Shown piece by piece: positions 24,062 through 34,030 of a stretch of 64,000 bases of DNA (its first letter is position 1; each line of letters begins with the position of its first letter). The position numbers and the translations under genes were made by a program. Location: positions 124,001-188,000 of the forward strand of contig CAJNOJ010000154.1 of the NCBI GenBank assembly GCA_905250025.1, written 5' to 3'. This DNA comes from Adineta ricciae (taxonomy: Eukaryota; Rotifera; Eurotatoria; Adinetida; Adinetidae). The notes beneath the pieces are model-generated. The model was given only the letters and a program-made list of their open reading frames with translations, made no database searches and was not told where the DNA came from.

Positions 24062-24831
24062 TCTGGTGCACGATTGAAAAAGGACATAAACATAAATAGT
24101 GCATAAGGAAAATCTATGACGAATAGTATCATCAAAAGCGTCACAGTACGACGAAACATCTTCAGTTCTCGTTGTGCACGTGTTATCCTGTTCACAGAGG
24201 TTGTGAGCTGATTCATTTCATGAACATAGTGAACTAATTTCCAATAGATAACAACAGTCATTACAATAGGAATGACATAAACACCGAGTGCTGCGAACAT
24301 CATTGAAACTGAAAGCTTGAGTGGTACTTGACATATCTGATTGTCAGCGTTGTATACAATCTGACCAGTAAATACGAAGACCAGTGGAAACAACAGTGCA
24401 TATGCCCATGTGACACCAACGAAGAGTAGTTGATTTCGTTTTCTTTGCCAGAACACACGTGTTGGATAAACAACTGTGACATATCGATAGAATGCTTGTA
24501 GGAGAAAAGAATAGTTGAGCACTGCACAAGTCACATATGTCAAGTAACCAGCAAACGTGCAAAGATAATAGTGATCGTGAATCTGTTTGAGATCGTTGTA
24601 CAGTGTAAATCCACTGATGATAAGTAGATCGCTTCCTAAAACAACTTGTGCTAGACATGAGTTGGCAGTGAGAATCATGGGAATTGTGTGACATGTTCGA
24701 TCAAGTAGAATGATGAATAAGAAGATAAGATTTGGTAGAATAACAAAGAGGGGACAAACGATCGTAAAGACATCGAATGGGATGATCCAGGGTTCAGTAA
24801 TGAGTGATGATGAATTATTTGCATGGGACAT
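23923..24831 (-). CDS. Rhodopsin-like GPCR, paralogue 3 of 3
   Basis: Single-exon receptor of 302 residues, the third close paralogue of those at 3200 and 19408. It starts MSHANNSSSL with an external N-glycosylation sequon, has seven hydrophobic helices, FYRY after TM3, FVIDFPYALF in TM6 and FTDPLKQSI after TM7, and a longer tail (KQKLHFCLQIAVA). The extracellular loop before TM3 reads IHDHYYLC rather than IRGHYFLC, a possible ligand-contact difference. No disruptions. The 3' end is repeated left of the single N at 23840 as an assembly duplicate. Confidence 0.85.
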   Translation of the reverse strand: MSHANNSSSLITEPWIIPFDVFTIVCPLFVILPNLIFLFIILLDRTCHTIPMILTANSCLAQVVLGSDLLIISGFTLYNDLKQIHDHYYLCTFAGYLTYVTCAVLNYSFLLQAFYRYVTVVYPTRVFWQRKRNQLLFVGVTWAYALLFPLVFVFTGQIVYNADNQICQVPLKLSVSMMFAALGVYVIPIVMTVVIYWKLVHYVHEMNQLTTSVNRITRAQRELKMFRRTVTLLMILFVIDFPYALFMFMSFFNRAPEYHFRIAYVFVDIALACVTVALFQFTDPLKQSIKQKLHFCLQIAVA

Positions 24832-25170
24832 TATTTGACGGCAATCACTGCAAATCTTGTCAAATCCTTTTGATATAAGTTTTCAAGTGAGTTATAACTG
24901 TAATCTTGATACAAATGGATAAAATGCTGTTAAATTTGCTTTTCAATGCTAAAAATAAGTTATAAAATAGATGCAGCTTTTTTATCACAAAAGAACTTCT
25001 AACATTAATATTGAATTTGTATGAGCACGCGCTTCATTTAATCTTTAAGTCATTACCTATCCTTTCCAGACAAGCACTGTCGTTGTTCTATAATAAGTAA
25101 CCTTAGTTTCTCGCGTTTTTCTGTACCCTGTGAGAGAGAACTCATTAATTTTGTATTGAATTAACATCGT
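24832..25170. other. Intergenic, 5' flank of GPCR paralogue 3
   Basis: About 340 bp; no gene or clear regulatory element seen. Confidence 0.4.
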
Positions 25171-25391
25171 TATCTTATCCTCGAACAAGCAAGGTTATAG
25201 TAGATCGAGGTTTGTGACCGATCGTCTATTCTATACTGACCAATCTAACACATTATACTAGTGCTTATAAGTATCAAGCGAACATTATATACTGTACAAA
25301 TATGAAACATAGTTACATAATAACATTCAGTATTCAATCTGTCGCTTTGATTTTATTGATTTCCTTAATCTTGATAATGTCTAGCAGAGAT
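25171..25391. repeat. Exact 221-bp duplicate flanking a single N
   Basis: Bases 25171-25391 recur as 25393-25613 with one N at 25392. The repeat length, 221 bp, is identical to that at 23619-24061, pointing to an assembler overlap setting. Confidence 0.9.
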
Positions 25392-26533
25392 NTATCTTAT
25401 CCTCGAACAAGCAAGGTTATAGTAGATCGAGGTTTGTGACCGATCGTCTATTCTATACTGACCAATCTAACACATTATACTAGTGCTTATAAGTATCAAG
25501 CGAACATTATATACTGTACAAATATGAAACATAGTTACATAATAACATTCAGTATTCAATCTGTCGCTTTGATTTTATTGATTTCCTTAATCTTGATAAT
25601 GTCTAGCAGAGATATGCATTATTCTTCGGCAAGATATTATAAATATGTTATGCCATTATAGTTTATTAATTTTTATCTGTCAGGCTGGATATTGGCGTCT
25701 GATTTAGTTAAACGAAATGAGACAAAGAATACATCTATTTGTACATGTATTTTTAGATGGATTTTTCATAACTTGCACTTCCATTAATAGGATAATATCA
25801 TGTGATAAACTTCAACTCGCCTATTTCATTTTGCCTAGACGCCTTTATCGTTTATTCAGTATAACGCGTAGTAATTGGAATTCTATTTTTAACTAAATTA
25901 TTGACATATATTTCAATCAAGTCACTTGTGTATTATATACGAAAACGAAGAAGTTTCTGTTTACTTAATTTCGCTCGGCAAACACTGCAACAGCCTCTTG
26001 TATAATGTTATCGAAACGACGTAATTAGCATTTTACGCTCTTAATGACACTAGTTTACACGCATAGCATGAACAGATTTCTTTCGTCCTATGATCACTGG
26101 GCACATATTCTTGGGAGATTGATAATTAGAGATCTTCAATGTAATGCACATTTACCTTCTGTCTATTTCGTAGTACTTTGAATTCTCTCTCGAAGATTTA
26201 ACAGCAAGCATAGCTGATAATATTGTTCGCGTAGTCATGAAATTCACTAGTCGAAAAAAGCAACTTTAATAATTGCTTATTTGTATCTTCAAAATTATGT
26301 GTTCATGGTTGTGTTATAATGAGCAATCTGTTTATGTAAAGGTGGTTACAAGACTAAATAACGTGATTGTAAAAAGAATATTGTCGAAGACAAAAGATTC
26401 GCTCTGAATATCATCGGAATGTCTGGCATAGATTTAAGACGACATGATTATCAGTGTCGTTACATCTAGGTAGATAAAATATGAAAATTGATTTGAAATG
26501 TTCTAAGTTCACTTATCTATTCATCTTATTTGC

Positions 26534-26875
26534 TTGTCAAGATATGGTTTTCTTAGAAATCAAATTTCGTACACAATGATGCACATTTATTTCATGAAAA
26601 CTATATTTAATTTCTTGTTTATGATTAACCAACGTGAATCTCAGATTGATCGTAATCTTTCATTGGATGCTGACATATATAATTACGTACATATGTTTCA
26701 ATTTCAGAATAGCTCATTGACAAATTGGAAAAAAACTATTGATATTGATAACACAGTAACTTTACGAGAAAAATTCAAAAAGACAAAGTACATACATACA
26801 GGTGTTACTGGAAATTATCGCGGTTTTGCTTCTCTTTTTCCTGAAGATGATGTCGTTACTTACATTAAACAATAA
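26534..26875 (+). CDS. Hypothetical protein or exon remnant
   Basis: Open frame of 113 codons ending GFASLFPEDDVVTYIKQ. A plausible splice acceptor (TTTCAATTTCAG, ending about 26706) suggests that only the last 55 or so codons were once coding, as a 3' exon. The equivalent stretch in copy B (about 30440-30740) has a stop where A reads TNWKK, so the frame is not conserved. No family recognised; it may be a decayed exon. Confidence 0.25.
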   Translation: MSRYGFLRNQISYTMMHIYFMKTIFNFLFMINQRESQIDRNLSLDADIYNYVHMFQFQNSSLTNWKKTIDIDNTVTLREKFKKTKYIHTGVTGNYRGFASLFPEDDVVTYIKQ

Positions 26876-27156
26876 GCACAGGGACGAAAAAAAAACAGAC
26901 TTCATCTACTCCAGATAGTTTTTGAAATACAGTGAGGTACTTCGTTTATGAAGTCTAACTTCTTCTCGCTTAGGACGTGGACGAAGAGGATACATCTGTT
27001 TCAATTTTTATTTTTGATCAAAATAGATTTTATCGATCTATTATAGTAAAGTAATGTTTATTAGAAATTTTTGCATATAGAGGATACGCTATAGTAAAAG
27101 CTGTAGTCAATGAGTAATTGTCTTTATGTTTTTGCTATTATCCCAATACCATTGGC

Positions 27157-27488
27157 TCATTTAATCAAATCATCATAAAATTCTTTATTGACCGTTTCAG
27201 GATCACATTGAAAAGGCACCCATTTGAACTCGGCAAAGCCTGCTTCTTTAAACGATTTCTCATAGGCTGTTGGTGATAAATGATAATTCGTAACTGTACA
27301 TAATTCTTCATCCTGCTTATCGTAAAAGGTAACAAAAACTTCTGTTCCATCGGGTATTGGCCCTTCGTTCAGAGGAATTTTAGTATGCTTAAAAATACCA
27401 TACTTGCGTTTGTCGAACGAGTCTTTGGCATCAATGACATTATCGGTAAAACTTATAAAATATTTATTTTTGTCAAGTTGTCCGTAGA
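27157..27488 (-). pseudogene. C-terminal fragment of a class I SAM-dependent methyltransferase
   Basis: About 105 codons in good frame: KYFISFTDN, then PDGTEVFVTFYD, then LSPTAYEKSFKEAGFAEF, ending YDDLIK. This is the usual last third of small-molecule class I methyltransferases (beta strand, helix, then AGF...V.W). The SAM-binding N-terminal half is absent. The frame runs upstream only into repeat-block sequence that copy B shares (CTHTCEK), so the fragment is exactly the part specific to copy A. It probably arrived as a truncated insertion and is not a working enzyme. Substrate unknown. Confidence 0.6.
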
Positions 27489-27639
27489 GCTTTTCACATG
27501 TGTGCGTGCAAGCGATATAATACAAATATCGCTCAAGCAGATAGAAGAAGTTTCATTGAAAATAAATAACGGTATAATGCTTTTTTATTTAGAAGTGTTA
27601 TAGAAAAGAGTTATATAAGCATCCATTTCTCTCAATATC

Positions 27640-28380
27640 GTTGACAGAGGAGGAACATATTATAACTATTGAACCTGGAGACAATTTAATCGATATATTA
27701 ACAAATATCTTGGATGATGTTAGACAAAATACTTATTCAGTTAATGGTAAATGTTTTGCATCTGCTGTTGATCTATGAAAAGAACTTTGGAATAATACAG
27801 TCACCAGTGTTGAACGTTGTACACGTGGAACAACTTTATCTATTGGTCTTCAAAAATATCCTTTAGAATTTAAAAGTGAAAGAAATGTCGACCAACCATA
27901 GAAATCGAAAGTATTCATATATCCTGTTCCTCTGATTTCTATAATGAAAGAAAAGATTTTGTTGATTTTCTCGTTTATGCATGTAAAGATCAACAGGACT
28001 TTAGATAAAATGTACATCACACTGTCAAAAGGGTTATACTTTGACCGAAGAATGAGGTGCAATCGAGGCTGCCAAGAGTAAACAATTTATCGTTCATGGA
28101 AATTTATTCAAATGGATTTTTGGATAAAAAAACTGATTAAGAATTTATTTGTACAGGAGTTTCTTTGTGTCAAGGCAAACTGAAGTTTAATTCTAGTGTA
28201 TAAAATGTCAAAAACGATGATTATCGTGATGGATCTTGAATAGTCAACATGAAATCAATCTAACTGGGTATACCATCAATGAATTCTATAAAAATATCAA
28301 TTGAAAAAAATCCGAGGTTATCCGCCAGACTTATCAATCAAAAAATATCTCATATTCACTGATGATTTACCAGTGCAAAG
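27640..28380 (+). pseudogene. Decayed gene relic in copy A
   Basis: A frame reading EEHIITIEPGDN, then VNGKCFASAVDL, a TGA, then KELWNNTVTSVERCTRGTT and KYPLEFKSERN is followed by more broken pieces (FIVHGNLFKWIFG, CQGKLKFNSS). The same relic with the same TGA is in copy B near 31540-31900. The shared stop means it was broken before the blocks duplicated, or that TGA is an exon boundary I misread. No family recognised. Confidence 0.45.
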
Positions 28381-28577
28381 TCATCTGAGATAATAAAACC
28401 AGTGAAATTCTAAAGCTACAGAAGTACTTGCGAAAGTTTTGTGCTTCTTGAATTGTCAAGCATATATATATCGTCTTTCTCGTTGTGAATCAGCGAGTAA
28501 TTGCGCAAGCAATGCGTATAAGAACAGTGTTGTTTTGTTTTTCTTTTATATTGATGTTGATAAAGAACGCAGTAGTA

Positions 28578-29244
28578 ATGATGTATTTTGAATCATTAGC
28601 GAACGAATTATTTCTTGAAGTATTTAAATATCTTTCAACATCACATATTTATCATGCATTTCATGGTCTGAATATTCGTCTCGATGAACTTATTCTTGAA
28701 TATTTCCGAAATTCTCATCTCGATCTTCGATCGATATCGAAGCTTGATTTTGATATTATTGTTCAAGAATATTTGCCAAGTATGCTGGATCGAATAACTT
28801 CACTTTGTCTGTCCGATGATGATGATACACCGGGACAAATCGATGAATTCTTTTCACACGGTTTAAAACTTCGTCAATTAGTGAATTTACATTCTCTTCT
28901 TTTGAATAATATTCGATCGGAGAGTATCATGGATACAATCATCTTAGATTTACCATATTTATCGAATTTGACTCATTTGACTTTCGAACAATGTTATTTT
29001 GCATCGCAAAATACTTTAGAAAAAGCGTTCACTTATGGAAATTCGATTTGGAGTTTACCACAACTTATTTGTCTTTGTTTTAAAGTGAATTATAAATATC
29101 GACAATCACATCATATTGTTGATAAATATCGTCGAGATAGTGGTATTTGTATTCGTACGTCAGTGACTTCTTCTACATTGGAGTGTTTGTCAATCATCGG
29201 TGTGACATACTGCTATGTGGATCTGACGGAATTACACAGACATA
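28578..29244 (+). CDS. F-box protein, 5' part only (cut by assembly gap)
   Basis: Starts MMYFESLANELFLEVFKYLS, a clear F-box (LPxELLxEIFxYL type), the Skp1-binding module of SCF ubiquitin ligases. It runs 222 codons in step with the F-box gene at 32237-34030, with few differences, until the N at 29245. Beyond the N the sequence is non-coding block sequence (TATCTTATCC), so the last codons of the open frame are an artefact. The missing 3' two thirds probably lie on an unplaced contig, or this is the other haplotype of the 32237 gene. Confidence 0.75.
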
Positions 29245-29245
29245 N
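29245..29245. other. Single-base assembly gap at a block junction
   Basis: One N joins the interior of an F-box coding sequence to the left end of segmental repeat B. The join is not supported by the other copy, where the gene continues (CACCACATCTTCGACG). Confidence 0.8.
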
Positions 29246-30941
29246 TATCTTATCCTCGAACAAGCAAGGTTATAGTAGATCGAGGTTTGTGACCGATCGT
29301 CTATTCTATACTGACCAATCTAACACATTATACTAGTGCTTATAAGTATCAAGCGAACATTATATATTGTACAAATATGAAACATAGTTACATAATAACA
29401 TTCAGTATTTAATTTGTCGCTTTGATTTTATTCAATTCCTTAATCTTCATAATGTCTAGCAGAGATATGCATTATTCTTCGGCAAGATATTATAAATATG
29501 CTATGCCATCATAGTTTATTAATTCTTATCTGTCAGGCTGGATATTGGCGGCTGATTTAGTGAAATGAAATGAGACAAAGAATACATCTATTTGTACATG
29601 TATTTTAGATGGATTTTTCATAACTTGCACTTCCATCAATATGATAATATCATGTGGTAAACTTCAACTCGCCTATTTCCTTTCGCCTAGGCAGCTTTAT
29701 CGATTATTCAGTATAACGCGTAATAATTGAAATTTTATTTTTAATTAAATTATTGTCACGTACTTAAATCAAGTCACTTTTGTATTATATACGAAAACGA
29801 AGAAGCTTCCGTTTACTTGATTTCGTTCGGCTAACACTGCGACAGCCTTTTGTATAATGTTATGGAAATGACGTGAATAGCATGTTACGCTCTTAATGAC
29901 ACTAGTTTACACGCACAGCATGAACAGATTCCTTTCGTTCTATTATCACTGGACACATATTCTTGGGAGATTGATAATTAGAGATCTTCAGTGTAATGCA
30001 CATTTACCTTCTGTCTATTTCTTAGTGCTTTGAACTCTCTCTAGAACATTCGACAGCAAGCATAGCTGATAATATTGTTCGCGTTGTCACGAAATTCACT
30101 AGTCGAAAAATGCAACTTTAATGATCGCTTATTTTTATCTTGAAAATTATGCGTTCATGGTAGTGTTCTAATGGGACAATCTGCTCATGTAAAGGTGGTT
30201 ACAAGACTAAATAATGCAGTTGTAAAAAGAATATAATTCAAGGCAAAAGATTGGCTCTGAATACGACTCTCCATATCACTGTAATCTCTGGCATAGATTT
30301 AGGACTCCATGATTATCAGTGTCAGTAGACATAGAAAGGCGATAAAATATGAAAATTGATTTGAAATTTTCTAAGTTCACTTATCTATTCATCTTATTTG
30401 CTTGTCAAGATATCATTTTCTTGGGAATCAAATTTCGTACACGATGATGCACATTTATTTCACGAAAACTATATTCAATTTCTTGTTTATGATTACCCTA
30501 CATGAATCTCAGGCTGGCCGTAATTTTTCATGGGATGCTACCATGTAGACGTATATATGTTTCAATTTCAGAATAGCTCATTGACAGATTGAAAAAAAAA
30601 CTATTGACATTGATAACACAATAACTTTACGAGAAAAATTCAAAAAGACAAAGTACATACACACATGTGTTACTGGAAATTATCGCGATTTTGCTCCTCT
30701 TTTTCCTGAATATGATGTCATTACTTACATTAAAAGATAAGCACAGAGACGAAAAAAATTGACTTCATCTACTCCAGATCGTTTTTGAAATACAGTAAGG
30801 TACTGCGTTTATGAAGTCTAACTTCTTCTCGCTTAGGACGTCGACGAATAGGACACATCTGTTTCTACTTTTATTTTTGATCAAAATAGATTTTATCGAT
30901 CTATTATAGTAAATTAGTGTTTCTTAAAAATTTTCGCATAT

Positions 30942-31396
30942 AAGCTCCCTCCTTCCTCAGAATAAAAGGCCATGCCCTTCAAATACGTCTGAAATTTAGA
31001 ATGTCCTATGTTTTAACAAATTTCATTATTTATTATTTTCTGAATAAAAACAAATATTTTTCATACATAAGATAATCCTATGTCACATTAAAAGGTTTAC
31101 AAAATTAGTTTTTTTCTTTTGTTAAAATGTGATAAGAAGAATTAACTATTGCTTTATATTCAGAAAGGACATCTTATAAAGACAACATCAGTGCATATAT
31201 CAGCTGAACAGAACGAAAGAAAAGAAAGAAAAAATATGTTCATCAGTCTGAACTTAGATGAATGTTAGAAGAAGAATGGCGTTTACTCTTTCGATTCTTT
31301 GTTGATAAGCTGATAAGAACAAGCAAAAGAAAAGATGCATTATGTTAGAAATATTTTCTATTATTTTTTTTAATGAGTCAGATGTATGACGACTGG
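30942..31396. other. B-specific segment with no gene recognised
   Basis: About 455 bp, AT-rich, not homologous to the 410 bp at the same place in copy A. No coding signal or terminal repeats seen. Confidence 0.5.
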
Positions 31397-31519
31397 CTTT
31401 TTCACACGTGTGCGTGCAAGTGGTACAATACAAATATCGTTCAAGCAGATTGAAGGAGTTTCGTTCAAAATAAATAACGGTATATAACGATCCATCTCTC
31501 TCAATGTCGAAGGCAATTA

Positions 31520-31920
31520 CATTATCGTTGATAGATGAGGAACATATTATAACTATTGAGCCTGGAGACAATTTTTATCGATATATTAACAAATATCTTG
31601 GATGATGTTAGACACAATACTTATTCAGTTAATGGTAAATGTTTTGCATCTGCTGTTGATCTATGAAAAGAATTTCGGAATAATTCAGTCACTAGTGTTG
31701 AACGTTGCACACGTGGAACAACTTTATCTATTGGTCCTCGAAAAAATCCTTTAGGACTTAAAAGTGAAAGAAATCCAAATCGCCCAACCGTAAAAATCGA
31801 AAGTATTCAGATATCCTGTTTCTCTGATTTCTATAATGAAAAAAAAGACTTTGCTGGTTTTCTCGCATATTCTTATAAAACCAATCTAGCTAGGTATGCC
31901 ATCAATGAATTCTATAAAAG
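31520..31920 (+). pseudogene. Decayed gene relic in copy B
   Basis: Counterpart of the relic at 27640-28380, shorter by an internal deletion: EEHIITIEPGDN, a frame slip at ACAATTTTTATCG, VNGKCFASAVDL, TGA, then SERNPNRPTVKIES and FSDFYNEKKDFAGFL. The gene family is not recognised. Confidence 0.45.
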
Positions 31921-32236
31921 CATGAATTGAAAAAAAATCCGAGGTTAAATATCCACCAGATTATCAATCAAAAAACATTTCATATCCACTGATGATTTAC
32001 CAGTGGAAAACCATCGAAGATAATGAAACTTCAAGAGTCTTTTTTCCTGAACAAAATCGGTGATATTCTAAAGATACAGAAGTAATTGCGAAAGTTTTGT
32101 GTTTATTGAGTTGTCAAGCATACATATCGCTTTTCTCGTTGTGAATCAGCGAGTAATTACGCAAACAACGCGTATAAGAACAGTGTAGTTTTGTTTTTCT
32201 TTCATATTGATATCGACAAAGAACGCAAAAACAGTG

Positions 32237-34030
32237 ATGTATTTTGAATCGTTAGCAAACGAGTTATTTCTTGAAGTATTTAAATATCTTTCAACATCGC
32301 ATATTTATCATGCATTTCATGGTCTGAATATTCGCCTCGATGAACTTATTCTTGAATATTTTCGAAATTCTCATCTCGATTTTCGATCAATATCGAAGCT
32401 TGATTTCAACATTATTATTCAAGAATATTTGCCAGGTATGCTGGATCGAATAACTTCACTTTGTTTGTCCGATGATGACGATACACCTGGACAAATCGGT
32501 GAATTTTTTTCACATGGTTTAAAACTTCGTCAATTAGTGAATTTACGTTCTCTTCTTTTGAGTAATATTCGATCGGAGAGTATCATGGACACAATCATCT
32601 TAGATTTACCATATTTATTGAATTTGACTCATTTAACTTTCGAACAATGTTATTTTGCATCGCAAAATACTTTAGAAAAAGCCTTCACTTATGGAAATTC
32701 GATTTGGAGTTTACCACAACTTATTTGTCTTTGTTTTAAAGTGAATTATAAATATCGACAATCACATCATATTGTTGATAAATATCGTCGAGATAATGGT
32801 ATTTGTATTCGTACGTCAGTGACTTCTTCTACATTGGAGTGTTTGTCAATCATCGGTGTGACATACTGCTATGTGGATCTGACGGAATTACACAGACATA
32901 CACCACATCTTCGACGTCTTTCAATTGATGAATATAGAGTTACAGAGAACCCTTCCTATGCAATTATGACGCAACTAACCACATTGATAATATCATACAA
33001 TTTAAATTATACATGGCATCGTCATTTCTTGGAGATGTTAAGAAATTTACCTAATTTAATTTATTTTAAATTAGATTACGCCTATGGATATCCATCTATG
33101 GATGGAGGAGATTGGGAACAACTTATTCATAATCATTTACCAAAACTTCAACGATTAGAATTTCGAATGTTGCGACGTATGTCTGATTCTGAATACTCAT
33201 CAGAAGAGGTACAAATTGATAGAACATTAAACTCGTATCGAAGTAATTTTTGGCTTGTTGAACGTTCCTGGTTTGTTCAATTCGATTGGATTCCAGGCAA
33301 ATATTACGGATACTTGTATACTCTACCGTATGCTTTCGATAAATTCCAAATAGTGGCAGCGATTCGTTCACAATCAACGCATCCATTGGAACTCAATGAA
33401 CATTCATATCGTTGTGTAAAGAGCCTGATGTATAAGCCTCGTATGGATAGTTTACCATCGGTGTCGCCTATTCAATTTTTCCATATTGAACATCTGTCAA
33501 TTGATTTACCAGTTAGCGCTTATTTTCATTGTTTGGTTCCAAGACTCGATCATTTGATTTCAATCGATGTACTTTCTGATAATTATGATGACCATTGTCA
33601 AGAACAATTACAAGATTTACTCGATCGAGCACCCCGTTTAACTTCAATACGTATCAGTTGGAAGACATTGAGCAGTTCTCTCCAACAACTGTTCGAAAGT
33701 CAACATTTATCTGTCTATCAATTAGAGCTGCTTTACTATGGAGGAACTTTCGATCGAGAACAATGCATGATGCTTAGAAAAATTATATCAACTATTCAAT
33801 GTCGAATATTGAATCTCGTTCTAGCAGATCGAACATTTATGCTTGATCTGATCAATACAATGCCTCACCTTCAAGCAATCAATGTTCAATGTCGAACTGG
33901 TAAGCGACATCCATCATCAAGAATAACAGAGAAAAACTCTGCATGGTTACAACAACAATTATCATCGACGACAGATATGCATGCAATAATTACTCAACAA
34001 AATGATTTTATTCGATTGTGGATCCGTTAA
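32237..34030 (+). CDS. F-box protein with LRR-like body
   Basis: Single exon, 597 residues from the Met in MYFESLANELF; an in-frame Met lies 10 codons earlier, but the F-box starts right at this one. Residues 2-45 form the F-box (ELFLEVFKYLSTSHIYHAF), which in SCF complexes binds Skp1. The rest has irregular leucine-rich strands (LVNLRSLLLSNI, LLNLTHLTFEQC, LRRLSIDEYRV, LTSIRISWKTL), consistent with a divergent substrate-binding solenoid. Bdelloids carry very many such F-box genes. The 5' third is matched at 28578-29244, the last 165 codons at 58316-58813. Substrate unknown. Confidence 0.85.
   Translation: MYFESLANELFLEVFKYLSTSHIYHAFHGLNIRLDELILEYFRNSHLDFRSISKLDFNIIIQEYLPGMLDRITSLCLSDDDDTPGQIGEFFSHGLKLRQLVNLRSLLLSNIRSESIMDTIILDLPYLLNLTHLTFEQCYFASQNTLEKAFTYGNSIWSLPQLICLCFKVNYKYRQSHHIVDKYRRDNGICIRTSVTSSTLECLSIIGVTYCYVDLTELHRHTPHLRRLSIDEYRVTENPSYAIMTQLTTLIISYNLNYTWHRHFLEMLRNLPNLIYFKLDYAYGYPSMDGGDWEQLIHNHLPKLQRLEFRMLRRMSDSEYSSEEVQIDRTLNSYRSNFWLVERSWFVQFDWIPGKYYGYLYTLPYAFDKFQIVAAIRSQSTHPLELNEHSYRCVKSLMYKPRMDSLPSVSPIQFFHIEHLSIDLPVSAYFHCLVPRLDHLISIDVLSDNYDDHCQEQLQDLLDRAPRLTSIRISWKTLSSSLQQLFESQHLSVYQLELLYYGGTFDREQCMMLRKIISTIQCRILNLVLADRTFMLDLINTMPHLQAINVQCRTGKRHPSSRITEKNSAWLQQQLSSTTDMHAIITQQNDFIRLWIR

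Larger units (their letters stand above)
25393..29244 (+). repeat. Segmental repeat, copy A
   Basis: Long block matching 29246 to about 32910 (copy B) at high identity: non-coding sequence starting TATCTTATCCTCG, gene relics, then the start of an F-box gene. The match is broken only between 27080 and 27489, where A holds a methyltransferase fragment and B (30942-31396) holds unrelated sequence. Copy A stops in mid-gene at the N at 29245. Confidence 0.85.
29246..32910 (+). repeat. Segmental repeat, copy B
   Basis: Matches copy A (25393-29244) from TATCTTATCCTCG through the relics to the F-box start, with substitutions and small indels. It keeps the F-box gene intact. The B-specific segment 30942-31396 replaces A's methyltransferase fragment. 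Confidence 0.85.

Noticed and set aside
31254..31571. 105-codon minus-strand frame
   Set aside because: Crosses the border between B-specific and shared sequence and overlaps the relic; no domain.
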